NCBI GenBank assembly: GCA_024704765.1
Contig: JAKMXF010000233.1
Location: 558,001 to 622,000, forward strand
Source: Oopsacas minuta
Taxonomy: Eukaryota; Porifera; Hexactinellida; Lyssacinosida; Leucopsacidae
Direction of reading: 5' to 3'
DNA length: 64,000 bases
Part shown: one piece after another, positions 20,601-30,975 of the stretch
Position numbering within the stretch: the stretch's first letter is position 1
How the letters are laid out: every line of letters starts with the position of its first letter
Translations under genes and position numbers: made by a program
The notes under the pieces: generated by a model
The model's database searches: none
The model's input: only the letters and a program-made list of their open reading frames with translations
Told to the model about the DNA's origin: nothing

Positions 20601-23600
20601 GAAGTGGATCAGGTGGCACAACGTGGTACTCAGTGTTATCACCTATTGGATTGTTTAAGGACAAAACACGTGGGGTTTCCTGACATTCCATTTCACCATT
20701 TGTATCACTATCGTTGTCACTAATATCGCCGTTATCAGATTGGGTAGTTCCCTGGATACAAATATTCCGCGCACGAATGTTCCTTAGCGCGTCAACACTC
20801 GCTAAAATCCTATCTTGTTCCATCTTGGCCCATTTTTTCCGGTCCTCTTGTTCCGCTTTCAAGCCCCCCCTCTGCCAAGCGAGGGCTGCGGAACGGTCCT
20901 TATCGAAAACGGGGCGATCGTCCAAATACTTCAAACTCGAAATAGCGCAAATCATATTTTTCCGATAATATTTTATTTTATTTATGAATGGATTTCCTTG
21001 GACAGTTAAGACCCCTAATCTCGGCATCTGACTGAATATATCGACAACACTGGGGTCATCTATCCGGTTATGCTGTAGGTCAAGTATACCTATGTTCACA
21101 CATAGTTTCAGTTCCATAATATCATCAGCTGATTTGAAATAATTATGGGATAGCTGGAGAGTATGTAGTTTTGAAAGGACAGATAAATTTTGTATTTTTG
21201 TGAGGGAATTATTGGCGAGATTAAGAGTGTCGAGCTCAGTTAACTTCTCCAAATTTTCGATTTCTTCAATTAAATTTTGCTGTAAATACAAACATTTTAG
21301 GCCTGTAAGGTTACACAAATTTTCTATTTTGGATATTCCATTGCTTTCGAGCCATAAACACTTCAATCCGGTATATTCATCCAAATTCTCTATTTTTGAA
21401 AAACCTTGGAAATGCAGGTATAATATGTCGTTGAGTTCAGGTGTTAAGTATTGTTCATGTTTCTTACAAATGGCGCGTAGCGATTTTTTGGTCATTTTAG
21501 GATAATTTTCTTCTTTCGTAGTAGACAACATTTCTCGAATATTTGTTGTTTATTTGTTGTTTACAGGAGTGTTTATGCTATAAACAGAATAACAGATGAT
21601 ATTGTTGGTTATGCAAATGATGGAACAATTTGTGGCAACGAAAAGGTATTTTTACTCAAATTGTGGCATGAATTGTGGCATGAATTGTGGCATGAATTGC
21701 CGCTCAAACTATTGACCATTAAAGTGGAATATTTTACACATTTTGCGTAATTCTGGTTGCTATGTTATAAATATTTGGCCAGGTTTGTCAACAAAAACGA
21801 TGTGTAAGTCTATCAAGCATTTCAACACCTGCTTGTCCAATTGGAACTAATGGAGAAGTTTGTTCCGGTCAAGGTTCTTGTAATCAGAATCAAGAATGTG
21901 TATGTGATACTAGATACAGTGGAACCACATGTGAAATCACAGGTCAGAAATATTCAGTCACCTCCTGTTATATATAGAAATATCCGCTTATATAGAAGTG
22001 TGAATTGTACAAATATGGTCCCAAACCGTCAAAGTAACATATGTTTTATCGGTTATATCGAATGATTATCACGGTCCCTCGAGCTAAGATATGACAGGTG
22101 TTAACTTAATAATATAATATACAGATATTCATGTGTGTAGCTATTGATGGTGCTTGGGGTGAATGGGAGAATTGGGGGACATGTTCCCAATCGTGTTTAA
22201 GTGGCACAAGGTCAAGATACAGAAATTGTGACAGTCCAACACCTTCCACTGGTGGCAGTTATTGTATCGGTTCTTATACTGAAAGTGGAACATGTGATGA
22301 AGGCTCTTGTCTGGAACCAGGTTAGTTAGTATTTCCAAAACTTATTTTGCCCTGTGCGGATCACAAACACTGGAATCTGATTGGTGAATAATACCCTTAT
22401 TGGCATAAACCCTCTAATATGATAGGTCAAGACATTTTTGGACCCCTATACCAATTCTAACACAAAATGTGGACCCTTCCCATAGAATGTAATACAAATT
22501 TTGAGATCCTGTCGGCCCCTACTGCCTCCTGTGGATCACCAAGGGGTACAAGGACCCCAGGTTGGTAACCACTAGCTCTGATATTAGAAAATCTGTCTAG
22601 CTGCAAATTCCAATATATTATCACGGGATAGAAATTTGAGTCATAATAAGGTTCTACTTTTAGTTAATGGTGGCTGGGGTGCATGGACCTCTTTCACACC
22701 TTGCTCTATGACATGTGGAGGAGGTAGCATGTTACTGTACAGATCATGTGACAGTCCAGAACCTCAGAATGGTGGAATAAATTGCGTAGGACAACCAAAC
22801 AAGGTGGACAACTGTAATACTCAAGATTGTCCGCCAATAGGTCAGTTTGTGGTTAATATACAAATGACATAATTTTTTGATATATATTAGATGGCGGATG
22901 GGGATTATGGGGGCTGTGGTCAGGTTGTACTCAGGAATGTGGAAATGGAACAAGAACTAGGAGTAGAGAATGTGATACACCAATACCTGCTAATGACGGG
23001 AATAATTGTATTGGAGATTATAGTAAAAGCGAGGATTGTAATACACATGAGTGTGCTGGTAAGTGTTTGTTTGTTTGTTTGTTTGTTTGTTTGTTTGTTT
23101 ATCTGTTTGTTTGTTTGTATATAGTACCAGTAGATGGTATGTGGGGGGAGTGGAATGATTGGTCAAGCTGTACAGCTACATGTGGGGATGGTACTATAAC
23201 AAGAAATAGAGAATGTAATAACCCAGCACCTAGTCATGGAGGTGTTGATTGTGTCGGAATGAATACATCAGTACAATCCTGCAATGAAAGGAATTGTCCA
23301 AGTAAGTTATGAAAAATCAATTTACAATATCAGAAAGGTGTGAAAATTCGCTAGAAACCATTCTAAACATACGTCACACAATTTAAGCGTGTCCTTATCA
23401 CCACAACTCCAAGTGGCGTCTGAACCTAACCTAATTTATCCCCAATAGTTAACGGTGGTTGGGGTACTTGGGGTGCCTGGGGGTCATGTTCCTCTATTTG
23501 TGGTACAAGTGATAGATACAGATACAGACAATGTGACACACCTGCACCACTTTATGAAGGTGACAATTGTGTCGGAGATGAGTATGAAGGTGAAACATGT

Positions 23601-26600
23601 AATGGCCCTCCATGTACAGGTAATTTCTAGTTATATACTCCTTAGTAACGAGTTTGTCAGATGGAATGTACGATTCGTAAACCTGTGACCTCCACAAACG
23701 GGAAATGGCAGAATCAGAATCGAATTTATTATAGAATTTATTCTAGTACCAGTAGATGGTATGTGGGGGGAGTGGAATGATTGGTCAAGCTGTACAGCTA
23801 CATGTGGAGATGGTATAATTACAAGATATAGAGAATGTGACAGTCCAGCACCTAGTCATGGAGGTGTTGATTGTGTCGGAGTGGCTAATGAAACTGAAGA
23901 CTGCAATATTATTGGCTGTTCAGGTAGTAAATATATCCATGTGTAAGTTGTTGATAGAAATAAAAGTAAACAAATGCGGCTTATGAATATTAGTTCCAAT
24001 TTATTGTTCTTCGGGAAGAGGACACTCTGACTTAGATTTTTGTAATTTTGAGCATTTAAATCAGACTTATAACTTTCAAGAAATGGCAATACAAAGTGGT
24101 TAAGCCACATACAATAGTGGCATAAATGGCGGACTGTTAAGTTACTGTGTTTATAGTGGAAATACAATGGAATGCGTGGACATCTTGGACACTTTGTGAC
24201 GTAACGTGTGGAATTTCCTTAGAGACGAGAAAGAGAGAAAGGAATTGTGAAGTATTCACAGATTGTCTTGAACAAGAGTCTAGGATGTGTAACAGAATCC
24301 CTTGTGTAGTTGGTAAGTTATAATTAGGTGGGTAAATAACAACAAATGATTGGTATAATACAATAACACAAACAAATATATGAAAGAGAATAACATGAGT
24401 TATCAATAAGCCTATTAACCTAATCAACCAATCAATCTTCAGGTGTGTAGTCCTCTGGTTGTTTACGTATCAGCTGAGCATGTTTACGAGTTGCGAAGTA
24501 ATATATTAGATACCCACATACCATAGGGGGAACGGCATAGGGAGCTTCATCCATGACCCGTCGAAAGATATTTATAGGTCCTTGTGTGAAAAATCCAGCC
24601 AACGCCCTCTGTTCGAAGGGACTGATCGAGTAAGTGATTATGTTACGTGCGTAGATTAGGTTACCCCATGATCTATGGCCTGTCATTGTGCTAAAAGCTA
24701 AGTAATGGTATATATATATATAGTGGAACCGGCATAATCCGACACTTATTTGAATATTTTGCGGGAGATTAGCCACGACACATGTCCGAAAAAGCGAGAC
24801 AGTTAGGACTTGGCAAGTATGGAGAATTGGGGATAGAGGAAAGTGTCAGATTATGGCAGTTAATAAGTAACCTCTATAATAGTTAGAAAGAATGATTAGA
24901 AATTGGCGGAAATGACAACATATAGTTATCTCTGAGGATGGTTGAAAAGCGACTATAATTCCTTTTATGGAAGTAGCCATAAGTTGTTAGGCGCCATATT
25001 TATGATATTATCAATAGTACAAGCGGGAGGCTGGGGTGAGTGGACGGAGTGGATCGGGTGCTACCAAAGCTGTGACAACGAACAGAGGACACGAACGAGA
25101 GAATGTGACAACCCACCAAAAGGAGTTCTAGGTCCAGACTGTGAAGGGAATGGTACTGAAACTCAAGCATGTTACTGCGGTGGAGGTAAGGAATTTTATG
25201 AACCAGCGGAGCCTCTGGTATAAATGCTTAGTTTCTAATTATCCATAGATATAGATGGGAACTGGGGAGAATGGGGCAGTTGGTCTTATTGCTCCTTACC
25301 ATGTGATGGAATTGAAACTAGAACTAGAAGGTGTGATAATCCAGAACCTACAGGAAGTGGTTCTAATTGTTCAGGAATAAATTCGGAAAGTCAACCATGT
25401 AACCAAGAAAATTGTCCTGGTGAGTATAATAGTAAATAAAGTGAGCCAGTATTGAAATTGGTGTCTATTTCCTCGTAGACTGTGTACAGCTGAAACCTTA
25501 TTGCTACAGGGATAATTACCCTCAGGTGTGGGCTGTCTGTCACGATTTTTTATTTGACACCTTATGCCACTTTTAACCACATTATTGACACTTAATTTTC
25601 ATAGATTTTTTGGCAGATTTACATGCAAAAATAGCTAGAGAATCTTTACGGTATATTGTTATTGTTGTTTATTGTTTACAGTTGACGGGGGATGGGGGAA
25701 CTGGAGCGGATTCGGGGACTGTACCCAGGGATGTGGGGGAGGTGTAAGGAGCAGGAGCAGAGAATGTAATAATCCTAGACAAGCTAATGGAGGCCTGGAA
25801 TGTGAAGGTGATGAATTAGATTTGGAGGATTGCAATCAACAAGCTTGTGGTGAGTAAATAATATGAGTAATCATATTATCACACCTTTATTTACAAAATG
25901 TGTTCAGTTGATGGATCTTGGAGTGAATGGTCTGATTGGTCAGTATGTGGCCAATCATGTAACACCACAGAAGAACAAACACGTACCAGAACTTGTGACA
26001 ATGTGGAACCAAGTGGAAATGGTAGTTCCTGTTTAGGAGAAGACACTGAAACACAACCATGCAACCTGAATGGTTGTCAGGAATGTGTAATATCCAATTA
26101 TAGAGTTGTCAGCACATGTTCTCTGCCGTGTGGCTCAGATAGTGGCATAGCATATTTTGCCAGATGTGTTATAAGTGGAGATATTAATAATTGTAATAAA
26201 CGTATGTATATTGATAGAGCTTGTAGAAGCAGATGGTGTGTAGAACAGAAAAACTTGGATCTGTAAGTTATAACAATTGGGTGCTCTGATAGCGGATAAT
26301 ATTGGGATCATTTCTATAGGTGCCGTTGGGCAGAAATTTTGCGGGGAAAGTTGAATTTTGGCGGTAAGGAAATTTGGGTCTAAGAACGAAAAAGCGGGAA
26401 ATACACTCAAAATGTCTGAAACAACCCAAAATGGTACAGTTGTATAGTTTATAATCGTTCCTGTGAAAATTGGACAATACTAAACTGGAGTCTAATATGC
26501 AACTACAATACATGTTTGATCCACATTGTGACGCAAACACCAACATTATATTTACAGTTCTAACCATTTCCAATTATTTAGGTCAAGTCAATGTTTCATC

Positions 26601-26786
26601 TGGTTGAATTTAGAGACATTGGAACCTCAATGTGGAACTGAAACTGATATGACGACTAGTATAGATCGAAAGCTATATTGTACACAATCTAGGTTATTTG
26701 AACTATCAACCAGAGACTTTGACCTATCAAATATTGACTTTAGTTGCATACTACATTCAGGGAATTGTATCAAACAGTACAATTAA
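17687..26786 (+). CDS. Secreted ADAM-derived disintegrin/TSP1 protein without protease
   Basis: Twenty-three exons joined in phase, 1098 residues. Exons: 17687-17732, 17818-17967, 18555-18610, 18678-18773, 18826-18906, 19015-19065, 19124-19187, 19269-19383, 19557-19682, 21567-21645, 21783-21942, 22141-22320, 22664-22840, 22891-23058, 23125-23301, 23449-23619, 23747-23923, 24157-24312, 25018-25185, 25249-25419, 25682-25849, 25908-26262, 26582-26786. Order: signal peptide ([16 protein letters not shown]); TSP1 ([11 protein letters not shown]); ADAM disintegrin ([32 protein letters not shown]); ADAM cysteine-rich domain ([26 protein letters not shown]); an EGF-like unit ([12 protein letters not shown]); eleven more TSP1 repeats; and a Cys-containing tail with no membrane span. 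No reprolysin domain or HExxH motif was found, and the first TSP1 exon joins the disintegrin exon in matching phase. C-x-x-T-C-G O-fucosylation and WxxW C-mannosylation motifs are visible. Likely an extracellular matrix or adhesion protein. It hosts DNAAF1 and UQCRQ in introns. Confidence 0.85.
19213..19255. repeat. AAAC simple repeat in the TSP1 gene
   Basis: Short imperfect acaaacaaac tract in the intron 19188-19268. Confidence 0.8.
20044..21531 (-). CDS. DNAAF1: Dynein axonemal assembly factor 1 (LRRC50)
   Basis: Single exon, 495 residues, antisense inside intron 9 of the ADAM/TSP1 gene. The N-terminus matches the DNAAF1 pattern closely: [57 protein letters not shown]. About six SDS22-like leucine-rich repeats follow, then the LRR cap [20 protein letters not shown]. 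The C-terminal half (from about residue 240) is acidic and disordered, as in the family. Role: cytoplasmic preassembly of axonemal dynein arms for motile cilia, consistent with ciliated cells such as choanocytes. The vertebrate gene has many introns, so this intronless nested copy may have arisen from an RNA intermediate; no second copy is visible here. Confidence 0.95.
   Translation of the reverse strand: MLSTTKEENYPKMTKKSLRAICKKHEQYLTPELNDILYLHFQGFSKIENLDEYTGLKCLWLESNGISKIENLCNLTGLKCLYLQQNLIEEIENLEKLTELDTLNLANNSLTKIQNLSVLSKLHTLQLSHNYFKSADDIMELKLCVNIGILDLQHNRIDDPSVVDIFSQMPRLGVLTVQGNPFINKIKYYRKNMICAISSLKYLDDRPVFDKDRSAALAWQRGGLKAEQEDRKKWAKMEQDRILASVDALRNIRARNICIQGTTQSDNGDISDNDSDTNGEMECQETPRVLSLNNPIGDNTEYHVVPPDPLPDTSEPFLITELPSENSIEEIDLTQTCKPNCSIFGDNSSNLAPNNPLMFDFDQSNAKSASKVPKRPFLIEECDDEISQTFHSSDPVAEVETDSNSVQIGTKKLITEIDSDTELIPTHSSDFMEHFNDLKGVNIVTTALDENEIVTMETQECNDPHPYTTPPHEVIQNLAELIGTTSGTGTIDTEL
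21658..21702. repeat. 13-bp tandem repeat (ttgtggcatgaat)
   Basis: Three to four copies of ttgtggcatgaat in an intron of the TSP1 gene. Confidence 0.85.
21955..22107. mobile_element. 154-bp MITE family copy, inverted, in TSP1 gene intron
   Basis: Starts CAGTCACCTCCTGTTATAT and ends near gatatgacaggtgtta. The interior runs opposite to the 4303 copy (gtgaattgtacaaatatggtc, then atcacggtccct). Confidence 0.7.
22425..22580. repeat. GGTCCAC/GTGGACC dispersed repeat
   Basis: Contains tgtggaccctt, cccatagaatgtaatacaaat, cctgtcggcccctactgcc, ctgtggatcaccaagg and ccaggttggtaacc. The same series occurs at 30655-30770 and 37785-37895. Confidence 0.6.
23062..23120. repeat. TTTG simple repeat directly after a splice donor
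   Basis: gtaagtg followed by about 14 tttg units in the intron 23059-23124. Confidence 0.95.
24432..24686 (-). CDS. UQCRQ: Cytochrome bc1 complex subunit 8
   Basis: 84 residues from the ATG at 24686 ([16 protein letters not shown]); human is 82. The family core [15 protein letters not shown], a single membrane helix ([16 protein letters not shown]) and the charged C-terminus are all present. Small subunit of mitochondrial complex III next to cytochrome b. Single exon, antisense inside the intron 24313-25017 of the TSP1 gene. The frame extends 30 codons upstream through repeat-like DNA; the inner ATG fits the family length. Confidence 0.92.
   Translation of the reverse strand: MTGHRSWGNLIYARNIITYSISPFEQRALAGFFTQGPINIFRRVMDEAPYAVPPMVCGYLIYYFATRKHAQLIRKQPEDYTPED
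26325..26400. promoter_or_regulatory. Spaced GCGGG words in AT-rich intron
   Basis: gcgggg at 26341, ggcggt at 26360, gcggg at 26394 (17-19 bp steps, with a ttggg word between). Same grammar as 26941-27023. Function unknown. Confidence 0.35.
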
Positions 26787-26940
26787 TTGGATTTGGAACC
26801 ATGACTTCTCTTTTATAAATATATAAATGGAACTATGTATTTAATATATGCTATACCCTAGATTTTGATTTGACAGTTATTCAATGAATATTCAGAGTGA
26901 CAACCCAACATTATCCTGTCTGTACTACACATTCAAAATT

Positions 26941-27023
26941 CCCGCCTAAATATCAATTTCCCGCGTGATGATAGTATTACCCGCCAAAAATACAAATTCC
27001 TGCGTAGTCCATAATTAAGCGCC
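26941..27023. promoter_or_regulatory. Ladder of CGC/GCG words about every 20 bp
   Basis: cccgcc 26941, cccgcg 26960, cccgcc 26980, cctgcg 26999, gcgcc 27019: five words at 19-20 bp steps in AT-rich DNA between the TSP1 gene end and the COX17 stop. Regulatory meaning is a guess. Confidence 0.4.
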
Positions 27024-27046
27024 TAACTCTTAAGAAATTATATAAT

Positions 27047-27229
27047 TCACATGTCAAATCCTAATTTCCTAAGACACTCTATGTGATCACTAATAACTTT
27101 GGCGCAATTTTCTTGTCCATTCTGTACTATGCATTGGTCCCTCAATTCTCTGGTGTCAGGACAAGCACAGCATATTTTAAGTTTCTTCCCCTCTGGTGTA
27201 ACTATGACATTCTTCTGAGTCGTATCCAT
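27047..27229 (-). CDS. COX17: Cytochrome c oxidase copper chaperone
   Basis: 60 residues from the ATG at 27229 (MDTTQKNVIV); the family is about 63. The CCACP copper-binding pair is followed by twin C-x9-C helices (C-PDTRELRDQ-C and C-AKVISDHIE-C) and ends CLRKLGFDM, closely matching COX17. Role: delivers Cu(I) to SCO1/COX11 in the mitochondrial intermembrane space, imported through MIA40. The frame stays open upstream without an ATG. It lies 224 bp downstream of the PDE4 stop on the same strand. Confidence 0.95.
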   Translation of the reverse strand: MDTTQKNVIVTPEGKKLKICCACPDTRELRDQCIVQNGQENCAKVISDHIECLRKLGFDM

Positions 27230-27390
27230 CGCTAAGTAAAGTCTAAATTGTCCAAAGATACATTGACAAAACAAATTAATTCAATAATATAAATATGATA
27301 AATACATGGTTGCGTGAACTGAATAATGGAATGAATCTCAATACGTTCAAATATATACAGTCCAGATTAAAATACACAAATACCACATGT

Positions 27391-27425
27391 GCAAACAAAC
27401 AAACAAACAAACAAACAAACAAACA
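27391..27425. repeat. AAAC simple repeat
   Basis: About eight aaac units between COX17 and the PDE4 stop. Confidence 0.95.
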
Positions 27426-27452
27426 ATATGCGAATGGTGTTTGTAGAACAAC

Positions 27453-30406
27453 TTAATTATCATCTTCAATTTTTTTAAACTCTTGCTCTACCTCAGGGGA
27501 TACAGGTTGTACCGATTCCCAATATTCCTTATTAGATGACAAGTGGTCGAGCATGATTGTGGCATGTGGGTACACTAATTCCGACCATGACTCCCAGAGT
27601 GGCAACGCAACGAACATAAGGAATGTAAATTGATTCTTCTCAAATATTGGATTGCGTCGGTCACACATGTGGCTAATTTCTAGCCCCATGTTCCGCTCTT
27701 CGTCCCCCTGTTGGTAGCACTCCTCCTCTATATTCCGGGACCATTGTATCGCGATCTCCAAGGGCTTAGCCGGGTTAGCGAGGTCGGCACAGTGCAAAAG
27801 TGCGTGTAAGATATCAGAAAAATGTGATGAACTCAGTTCCAATTCTTCACTCTCCTTAAATTTAAAGGATTCTATAGTTGTCTTCAATTTACCGATAATT
27901 ACCAGATGTTTACTCATATCGGTTGCGAGCACAAGATCGATTATCAATCGCCGTGTCATGCCATATGCCTTGGAGTTGAAATTAGCGAATATGTTATTTT
28001 TAGATTCTTTCAATAGTTTAAAACCTGTCGCACAGTGATGATTCTCTAAAACTGACTCATCATTGTAAGTGAGAGCCAAATCGTTCTTGGTGTTAATCAG
28101 GAATTTATTGTTCCTTCCAGGATGGTCACAATCATGAATCGCCGCAGCGATGATAAGTCCTAGAATCATCCAATCCTGTAGAGCACCTTGAAAAGTTTCG
28201 CAGGAGAGAAGGTAGTTAGCGTTGAAGACAACATCTGCCGCGTGGATACCGTTATGATAGGGGTTATCACGGTACGCGTTCTCCACCTCAGCTATATAGT
28301 TTATAAAAGTAGTCTCATCGATCTTACACTTTTTGAACAAATCATGTGATTCTAAGATGACGTAAGTAGTGGCAGCTAGAGGGTAACCATCTGCCAAGGT
28401 GTTAACTTTGAATATATTGATATCCCAGTCATTGATATTACTTCTAAGGAATGTTAATAGCTCTGTGTTATGACGAATATCGGATTTATTCGACATCTGT
28501 TTTGGGATTGAAGTTGGTCGCTTAAAATTATCGATACTTGGAGCGCTAATTGAGTTAGCTAAACCAGACATTTTACGCGGTTTTTCAAGAGGGCAAACTT
28601 GGAACATATTTGAGTCTAATTCAAAAGTGTTAGACACAAAGTTATTCATATCGTTGTCCTGTTCTACGAATTCTGAGACTACCCACTCGGCTACCCTGGC
28701 ATTAGCTGGACTTGTACCCATTGTTTGGAGTTCCATTTGAAGGATTTGACGAAACTTATCACCTAGAAGGAGTACAGGATTAAATTGTGTTGTTTGTTTG
28801 TTTGTTTATTCAATTGCGAAGTTGAGTATTGTCAACAACTATTCAAACAACTCACTAGCAGATTCTCCAATACTCTTCCCAGATTCTAAGGACTCTACTA
28901 TTTCCATACAATCTTCCATATCTTGAATACAGCTATGTAATAACATTAAATTTTGGACTTGCATCCTGTTGTTTACCTCCACACTGTTGTTGTTTACATT
29001 TTTATCAAAACTAACATTAGTCTCCAGTGCGTGTAAGTTGTCCTTAACATGCTTCATATATACTAACACGCGGGCAAATGGTGTTAAAAAGTTGTCATAT
29101 AAAGCAGATTGGAATGAAGAATTTGAAATTAGTGATTGTGACCTAGATTTGACGTCATCTGCCCCCTGTGGTTTGTAGAGGAATGACATCCTCTTTTTGT
29201 TTAGCTGAGGTGACACTTTTATTGATATGTGAGGATGTTCTATAAATAGAAATAATAATACAGAAGAATTCACTCTCCGCTAACCCAAACCCTGTTTGTG
29301 TATTAATCAGAGCCTTTTGTGTTTAGTTTATGAAAAGGGAGCATTTTTGACACCTTGATGCAAAATATTTCAAACATGAATATCCTAACAACCACCTGGA
29401 TAATTGGAATTCATCTCCTCTTGAGAACAAATATTATTAATTTCAAACATTAGAAAAAATAGAAAATTTTGGGAAAAATTCTATTTATATGAATCTGAGA
29501 TTTTGTACATTTTCAGCAACCAATCAAATTCAATACTGATGAATCCCTGTGTATTCTATACATTGAATATATAGATCTGGAACCAATTATAGTTACGTTA
29601 TATTCATATGATTAATTCTATTATATATATATAAACGGAACTAACACGATATCCATTTAATTTATCATAAATGGAAACTTTCGAGGAATTTGATAAAATA
29701 GAAATATTCATATCAACCAAGAGGAATAAAGGAATGTTTAGGCGCCAAATAATGATGAAAATACATTCAAAATGTGTCCCAAGTGAGACACATTATAGTC
29801 CTAAAAATAACGATTCTAAAATATTGGCTAATCTCCCGTTATGTCATTGCTCTTGAGAGAGAGGGGAACACGGGACGTAAAGCGGTCAACTCACCAACTT
29901 TTTTCTTGTACTTGGAACTATCCCCCATAGTCTGTGACCTCGGGGGCGGTTTGTACCGAAAGTTCCTCTTCTCAGAAACACTCAGCGGTCTCCCTCTCTG
30001 CTGAAAAGTTAGGCTATCCTGCGACATATAACCATACTGCATGTCTGGAGAAAGTGATCTAATCATAAATGGATCTTCTGTAACACTAATGGTTGGATAT
30101 ATTACAGGGGTCTCTGGATCCTCTGTACCTGTTACTTCTATCTCGTCAAAATCCTAGATATTGATTGGATAACAATTACATTACATACACAGTGTAGTCT
30201 CCCAAAACGGACACTCCGAGAATCAGACAACCCCCTAGAACTGACAGATACCATGTCCCCAATCTATTTTAGGCGTACTGATAAATTTGAGCGCTAATTC
30301 TTGCTTTAGGCGCGAAATTAAGATTGAACCTAATATTCCTATTTCATTATTAACTTACCATCGCAGAATCGAAGGAGCTTGAAATTCGCATACCATTCTC
30401 GACCAT
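27453..30406 (-). CDS. PDE4-type cAMP phosphodiesterase
   Basis: Four exons: 30406-30359, 30153-29895, 29239-28856, 28762-27453; 666 residues, phases consistent. The N-terminus is Ser/Tyr-rich (PTISVTEDPFMIRSLSPD). UCR1-like sequence follows (SFLYKPQGADDVKSRSQS, LTPFARVLVYMKHVKDNLHA), then UCR2 (MEDCMEIVESLESGKSIGES, DKFRQILQMEL). The catalytic HD domain carries YHNGIHAADV, AAIHDCDHPGRNN, LTYNDESVLENHHCA and LVLATDMSKH; the metal-binding His/Asp residues are present. Both upstream conserved regions point to a long PDE4 isoform, hydrolysing cAMP in the cytosol and probably regulated by PKA. Human PDE4 genes have many more exons; here the whole catalytic domain is one exon. The N-terminal exon choice is the least certain part. 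Confidence 0.92.
30270..30325. promoter_or_regulatory. Three GCG words at 18-19 bp steps in PDE4 intron 1
   Basis: aggcg 30271, gagcgc 30290, aggcgcg 30308 in AT-rich sequence; same pattern as 26941-27023. Confidence 0.3.
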
Positions 30407-30654
30407 AGTTACAGTTCCAGTTTGAGTATAAGGAATTCTCTTATAATAATGCTAGAGATAAGCCTACACAGCAATCTTAGAAGGCTATAACCTGACTGAG
30501 CCTCAGTTACGTGTAAACTGATACTCATGATACCCATAGTACCAATAATGACATATTGGTTACATATTATGACCTTAATATGGATTCATAGAAAACCATA
30601 AATTCCTAGTTAGCTGAATGAAGATATAAAGCCACCAGTTCCCAAACCATTAAC

Positions 30655-30770
30655 ACCCTATGTCAATTAAACATATTCTGTGGACCCCTCCCATAAACTG
30701 TAAAACAATTCTGTGATCCTATAGCCTGTATACCCCCTGCCGTCGTTCGAATGCTACGTAACGTTACCTA
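30655..30770. repeat. GTGGACC dispersed repeat
   Basis: ctgtggacccctcccataaactgtaa with cctgtataccccctgccgtcg, related to 22425-22580. The rest of 30407-30975 is intergenic between divergent PDE4 and TAF1B starts. Confidence 0.5.
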
Positions 30771-30975
30771 GGGGATCAGAGCGTGACACTGGGAGGGAAA
30801 GGTGACAAAATTTAGGGAATTGTAGGTTACTTAAGATTCAAACGACCCCCCTTTGTGTGTTATGGGTACACATTATTGAGACCGGAAGTACAAAAATAGG
30901 GCAAATTCTCGAGTAACAAACAAATATTCTAGATACGCCTACTTACCATAGGAATTCAAACCTAAACTAGCTAAA

